This document shows positions 59,661 to 64,000 of a stretch of 64,000 nt of DNA, one piece after another (the stretch's first letter is position 1; each line of letters begins with the position of its first letter). Made by a program: the position numbers and the translations under genes. The notes beneath the pieces were generated by a model. The model had not been told where the DNA came from, did not search any database, and saw only the letters and a list, made by a program, of their open reading frames with translations. The stretch is taken from NCBI GenBank assembly GCA_027924645.1, contig BSBN01000140.1, positions 8,190,501 through 8,254,500 on the forward strand, written 5' to 3'. Source of the stretch: Cunninghamia lanceolata (taxonomy: Eukaryota; Streptophyta; Pinopsida; Cupressales; Cupressaceae).

Positions 59661-60022
59661 ACCATATGCTTGCCTCAGTATGCATCAACTAGATTATAGC
59701 TCCTCAACACCTCAAGGTAATCTACAAGGCTATTATACAATCCAAGTGAGTTGTAAGAGTAATGAAAATAAGACAATTTTTTTATGTATATAGTATTACG
59801 GATGATAGTAGAGTCACACCATGTACATAACATCTATTTTTGAGGAATCTTCATCTTAGGGAGAGTATATTTTAGAAATCATTTTGTAAGGGGGAGTCTA
59901 TATAGTTTTTGAATTGATACAAGCAAAGGATATCAATCCCTTTGTCCTTGACATCAAAGGGGGAGAGAGAAATATATGTCTAAGAGGGAGTATATGTTGC
60001 CATCAATGACAAAGGGGGAGAT
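59661..60022 (+). other. Multiple polypurine tracts of the old host element
   Basis: GTAAGGGGGAGTC (59886), CATCAAAGGGGGAGAGAG (59952) and GACAAAGGGGGAGA (60008-60021). The last abuts an LTR-like start. This layout copies that of the intact copia at 55535-55857 and marks the host sequence as the 3' end of a Sirevirus-like element. Confidence 0.75.
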
Positions 60023-60097
60023 TTTTGGAAATATGTGTAGTCATTGATGTCAACATAGTATATGGAAATGTATAGATAGACTAATACAGAGGAAGAG
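60023..60097 (+). repeat. Start of the old host element's 3' LTR, truncated by insertion
   Basis: Begins TTTTGGAAATATG, like a TGTTGGAAATATG LTR start with decay, and includes GTCATTGATGTCAACATA, shared in style with the LTR start of the intact copia. It is cut off by the element at 60098; its continuation lies outside the window. Confidence 0.6.
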
Positions 60098-60363
60098 TGA
60101 TGTAGAGCAAGTGGATGGTATTAGGCTATTGATACCATATTTCACAACAATGGGTTAAATTCCTCAACTGTCAAAGCAAACGATTCAGGGCCACTTACTT
60201 CACAAGGCATATTTTTGGTTCCTCGGGTCCACAAGCTTAAACCAGGTTACATACACTCTTCACTCACCTCAATGACTTTAACTCCTTCAACCAACTCCTC
60301 ACAAGAACCTTCCTGCAACAATCATTAGTCCTTTTCTCATAGACTACACCTAATGCTAGTAGC

Positions 60364-61353
60364 TGAAAGGAAGCTAGGTGTGCGGAAAACTCTTCCTACA
60401 CTAATCTAATGAGGAGAGGGATGCAAATTCAACTTAATCCTAACTATTACAGCAATGTTAAACTATTAACATGAGATATTGTAGTAAAACACAAGAACCA
60501 GAAAGAAGACAAAAGAAGAGAGACAAGATATACGTGGGGAAAACCCTTATGGGTGAAAAACCCCACACTCCAAAACACAGCTCAAATGTATTACAATAAA
60601 CAATAACATATTACAATACAGTTTCAGAGCCAATGCTCTTTTAGGAGTCTTTGAATGTCAAATTTGGAGATATTCTGGCAACATAACAGTACTTGTACAA
60701 AATTTATCTATCTCCCATCCAAGCACCTATTTATATAGAGTTTACAAGACAAATATGGAACCTTCTAGAGATGGGCATCCATCTTGGACTCATGCCCCAA
60801 AACCCACGCCTAAGGACACTTGTCCAACATCCCATCCTGAAGTGGGCACCTATTCCCAAGAAAGGTTACAATAGATGCTCTTATGCACCTTACAGCTGTA
60901 AGAGAATCTATCATACACTAACTAAAAATATCATATTCTTCTTACATGTCATAACCTCCCTTGATCGCCCAAAGATGCCTTTCTCTTGTGCAAAGATACT
61001 CACTGACACTTGTCATTAATTAAAAGTTGTTTGAGGTTCCAGGGGCGTTGCCCCCGAGCCCCCACAAGGGCACTGCCCCTCGATCCTGCCCTATACCGTG
61101 ACAAGGAGCACGACAGGGAGCATGCCAGGGGCGCTGCCCCTGGACCCCACAAGGGGCTATGCCCCTTGACCCCATTTTGGGGGTGCTGCTCCCAAACCTC
61201 CATTAATTATTCAAGGGGGAAACCACGATTGCCAAAGTCACTAAAATTTATCCTCCTGCATATATACAAGGTGTTGACTATGCCAACTCAACATGAGATA
61301 AATAAATACAACATTAGGAATTTGCAAAGGTTGAGACACCTTAATTCCTAACA
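60364..61353 (-). mobile_element. Solo LTR with GC-rich tandem block
   Basis: 990 bp with TSD gtagc (60359-60363 and 61354-61358). The ends are TGAAAGG and CCTAACA; in reverse it starts TGTTAGGAATTAAGG, a common LTR start. Its absence from the right-hand LTR copy at the same point (TAATAGCCCTCC near 63955) confirms it as an insertion. It contains a GC-rich block at 61030-61200. Confidence 0.88.
61030..61200. repeat. GC-rich short repeats with hairpin potential
   Basis: About four imperfect units of the form GGGGC(G/A)(T/C)TGCCCC(C/T) followed by GA(C/G)CCC(A)CAAGGG. Each GGGGCG/TGCCCC core is self-complementary. It stands out against the AT-rich surroundings. Confidence 0.75.
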
Positions 61354-61401
61354 GTAGCCCTCCAAAATAGACTGTCAGAGCATATTTTTGTTGTAGACCT
61401 C

Positions 61402-62974
61402 AAGTCAAGATTGTGAAAGACTTTTTGGATACCCATTAGGCTCCTCTATAACATATTCAAATTTCAAATAGGGTTGTTTTAGACCAAAACCCTCTATATT
61501 TGACTATCCTGTCTAATTTAGCCCCAATTAGGCCTATTTTACAAAGCATCACTAACTTTTATGTACTCCCAACCTCAAGGCCCAATTCCAATGTTCAATA
61601 CAGACCTCAAATGGTCCAAATCCACCACTTTTATCATTGAGAAACTCTACAAAACCCCTAAACTACAAAACCCTTGTTAATGCCAATTCCATGCTTGTAT
61701 CATGAGGGTTTATAGGAAGTATATGTTCCCAAGCCTATTTTCCTTTTCTAATGCCTCCAACATGTTCAAGCATGTCTTCCTATGTTGTCCTAACCTTCAT
61801 TCAACCTTCTTCCATACAATTTATGCAGTTCCTTCTCTAAACCATCATTTTTTCAAGCCAAAACTCATAGTTTTGTGACTAGGCAGTATTGAAACTTCTC
61901 CTAAACACCTTCTCTACTTTTAAGTCCTTCTTTAACACTAAGATCTACTTAAGACCCCTCACTTCACCAAGTTTCAAGTAGACCCACTAGAGGAATTGAT
62001 AACAAATACATTTTCTTACACCCCAAACCCCAAAACAGGGTTACAAACCTGTTGTTAGCAAATTCCACATAAAAGTCTCAAAGCTTTATGAAAATCAATC
62101 AAACCAAATGTAAAATAATGATACCTCATGCCTTCATTGATTTCAATAGATTTTAGACCATAAACCACATGTATGAGGTTGTACAATGGTCTGTAATAGA
62201 GAATTACCAAAAAACACAGAATTTATTATATAGAATAGGGGTAATGTTATTGGTATCACTTCAAAAACCATAGAATACTCTTTATGTAGAGCTCTCCAAT
62301 ATATATACATGATTTTTACCTCAAAAATGAGCTATCTAACTAACTCAAATGACCTCCAACTAACTTTTAAACAACTGACTGTTGGTATTCCACCATTTAG
62401 AAATTTTGAATTTTTTGCAACTTTTAACATGACACCAATTGACAAAATTACAAAATATGACAACCTTACTCAAACTAAACCCCTAATACATGCTAAGTGG
62501 TCTAATAAGACCTTATTCAATGTCTACTAAACTGAAAACAACTAAAATTAACTTAAGACCTCATTGGACCAAACGTTTCAAGATATAAACTTGGTGCCCC
62601 TGCACCATACACCTGGATAGAAAAAGGAATCAAGTCCCTTGAGGACTATATTATAGTATAAAAATGTTACCTCCTATTATGCAATGATCTCCAAGTTGCA
62701 TCTCCATCTAGTTTTCCTTTCCAATGTGTTAGATATTGAAACTCCTTGAAACAGTTCAATGTTTGTTTCATCTTCACCTTAGGCTTCCCCAACTATTTTC
62801 TAAGATGTTTAGACCTGTCAAATGACATAAGCTTTTCCCATCTACATCTATAGATACCTGCACTTGAAATATAACAGTGACAACTTCATTCACCAAAATA
62901 ACTTGGTTAGTACCATTACCACCCATGCATTCTTTACTCTTTCTTGGTGACCCCTGCAACATGACAACATCTAA
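61402..62974. other. Interior of the window-end element, mostly non-coding
   Basis: No domain-bearing ORF. A 62-codon minus frame at 62774-62962 continues in frame from the coding region at 62975-63523 after a stop (MLQGSPRKSKEC, QVSIDVDGKSLCHLTG) and may be its C-terminal end. Part of this stretch must also be 3' LTR. Confidence 0.45.
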
Positions 62975-63523
62975 CTAAAACATCTTGGTCTGTAGCTCTT
63001 CATCAACAACTTGAGTATCAACACCAACTTTATCAGCAACAACAACACCCTTCTTTACTTGTTCATCTTTCTCATTAGACTCAAAAAACTGAAAATGGTA
63101 TGAAGACTCATCCATAACTAAGTTTACCTTGTCCTCCTGAACTTCTTCAATGCTTGATGTCAAAATAGTACTCACTATTTCATTGCTTACCTCTTCCTCT
63201 GTTTGAGATTGCTTTTGTTCTTCCTCTATTGTTGTTTCCCTTGCTTGTCTTCTTCTTTTTTGGACAGTTTTTTTAATGGGCCATGTAACCTTCCTCTTCA
63301 TTGATAAGTGCCAACTTAGTGCTCTCTTGAGAAACTGCTCCATCTCATCTTCCATCCTTCTTCTCATCTCTTCCATAGCTTGGCCCAACTTTTGTACCTC
63401 CTACTTAAGACTTCCTAATTCTACTTTGTCATCTTTTTCCTTCTTCATACTTGTCTCTTTTCTCTTCTCTTGCTTCTTCTTTTGTGACCTCGCAGCTTGC
63501 AGGTACCTTCTAAACAAATCCAT
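62975..63523 (-). pseudogene. Small charged coiled-coil protein of the window-end element
   Basis: Minus frame from ATG 63523 (MDLFRRYLQAARSQKKK) to TAG 62975, about 182 codons with one stop near 63401. The N-terminal half is basic and helical (EEMRRRMEDEMEQFLKRAL, KKTVQKRRRQARE); the second half is acidic. It starts about 170 bp after the primer-binding site, the place normally held by gag. No Gag, zinc-knuckle or pol motif is seen. A coding role is uncertain. Confidence 0.5.
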
Positions 63524-63680
63524 CTTTCTTCAAGAAAGTCCCTCCTTACTTCTCCTTATTTTTACCTCACCTAGGTCTCTTCTCTTTTCCTCTACCCAAT
63601 CTTTTGGCAACCAAGTTATCTCTTCAACCTGCACAAACAAAAACACACAAACACCAAACTCTCTTGCCTAGACCTTCTAA

Positions 63681-63692
63681 GCTTTGATACCA
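63681..63692 (-). other. Primer-binding site of the window-end element
   Basis: The minus strand reads TGGTATCAAAGC, two bases from the right LTR. It is the tRNA-Met type with one mismatch (CAAAGC for CAGAGC). Confidence 0.78.
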
Positions 63693-63694
63693 CT

Positions 63695-64000
63695 TGATGC
63701 AGAACAAGTGGATTGTATTAGGCTATTGATACCATATTTCACAACAATGGGTTAAATTCCTCAACTGTCAAAGCAAACAATTCAGGGCCACTTACTTCAC
63801 AAGGCACATTTTTGGTTCCTTAGATCCACAAGCTCAAACAAGGTTACATACACTCTTCATTCACCTCAATGACTCTAACTCCTTCAACCAACTCCTCACA
63901 AGAACCTTCTTGCCACAGTCATTGGTCCTTTTCTCGCAAACTACTCCTCATGCTAATAGCCCTCCAAAATAGACTATTAGAGCATATTTTTTGTTGTAGA
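63695..64000 (-). repeat. 5' LTR (right, partial) of the window-end element
   Basis: First 306 bp of the copy that pairs with 60098 onward; cut by the window end. Confidence 0.78.

Larger units (their letters stand above)
60098..61401 (-). repeat. 3' LTR (left) of the window-end element, minimum extent
   Basis: Matched to 63695-64000 through 60098-60363 and 61354-61401. The true LTR extends further right by an unknown length. Confidence 0.75.
60098..64000 (-). mobile_element. Non-autonomous LTR element, minus strand, running off the window
   Basis: TGATG(T/C)AGA(G/A)CAAGTGGAT at 60098 recurs at 63695. The sequences then match to the window end, once the solo LTR at 60364-61353 is removed from the left copy. 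Next to the right copy the minus strand reads TGGTATCAAAGC (63692 to 63681), a near-perfect tRNA-Met primer-binding site. The 5' LTR is therefore the right one and is incomplete here. The inner end of the left LTR cannot be set without the full right LTR. The interior contains one short ORF region and no pol motifs. Confidence 0.78.

Noticed and set aside
61000..61351. Overlapping ORFs in the GC-rich part of the solo LTR
   Set aside because: Open only because of the GC-rich repeats; no start context, domain or conservation.

Overview
The window is a block of nested plant retrotransposons with no recognisable host cellular gene, tRNA, rRNA or CRISPR array. It is AT-rich and contains Ty1/copia elements of Sirevirus type, a Ty3/gypsy element with two RNase H domains, a LINE, non-autonomous LTR elements and solo LTRs. 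This points to a seed plant with a large, slowly purged genome, most likely a gymnosperm. That assignment is inference; no species-diagnostic gene is present.

Layout, left to right. (1) 480-2410 (-): decayed chromovirus-like Ty3/gypsy pol. (2) An old degraded ORF ('host ORF') survives as scattered pieces at 5407-5726, 8168-8350, 14571-15040, 49747-49835 and 57354-59660. It is followed by Sirevirus-style polypurine tracts and an LTR stub (60011-60097). Four younger LTR elements split it, each with a matching 5-bp target-site duplication (TSD): 5727-8162 (no coding capacity, TSD ctccc), 8351-14565 (Gag only, minus strand, TSD acact), 15041-49741 (giant Ty3/gypsy, TSD ggtag) and 49836-57348 (intact Sirevirus-like copia, TSD ttact). 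Removing the last two joins the host reading frame exactly. (3) The giant Ty3/gypsy element has LTRs of about 6.9 kb (15041-21929) and 6.8 kb (31631-49741 minus its insertion). They flank a gag-protease-archaeal-type RNase H-RT-RNase H-integrase frame (about 22480-30779). A solo copia LTR (24802-26096) interrupts its protease. An 11.3-kb copia element (34231-45525, minus) sits in its 3' LTR, and a 5'-truncated LINE (36736-41113) sits inside that copia element. (4) From 60098 to the window end is the 3' LTR, body and start of the 5' LTR of a further minus-strand non-autonomous element; its left LTR holds another solo LTR (60364-61353).

The most unusual content is a frame of about 1,450 codons lying inside the LTR of the giant element, upstream of the TATA box and so in U3. 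It is present in both LTR copies and holds one frame throughout, apart from stop codons and a single frameshift in the left copy. It has a conserved N-terminal region, a long charged region with nuclear-localisation-like clusters, and a C-terminal helical region. By eye the same architecture recurs in the old host ORF and in an extra ORF at the 3' end of the LINE. Three different retroelement types may therefore carry related accessory proteins.

Almost every element except the copia at 49836-57348 is broken mainly by TAG stops at CAG codons, as expected from C-to-T decay at methylated CHG sites. The copia at 49836-57348 is the youngest: full-length ORF, matching LTRs with about ten substitutions by eye, and an intact primer-binding site and polypurine tract.
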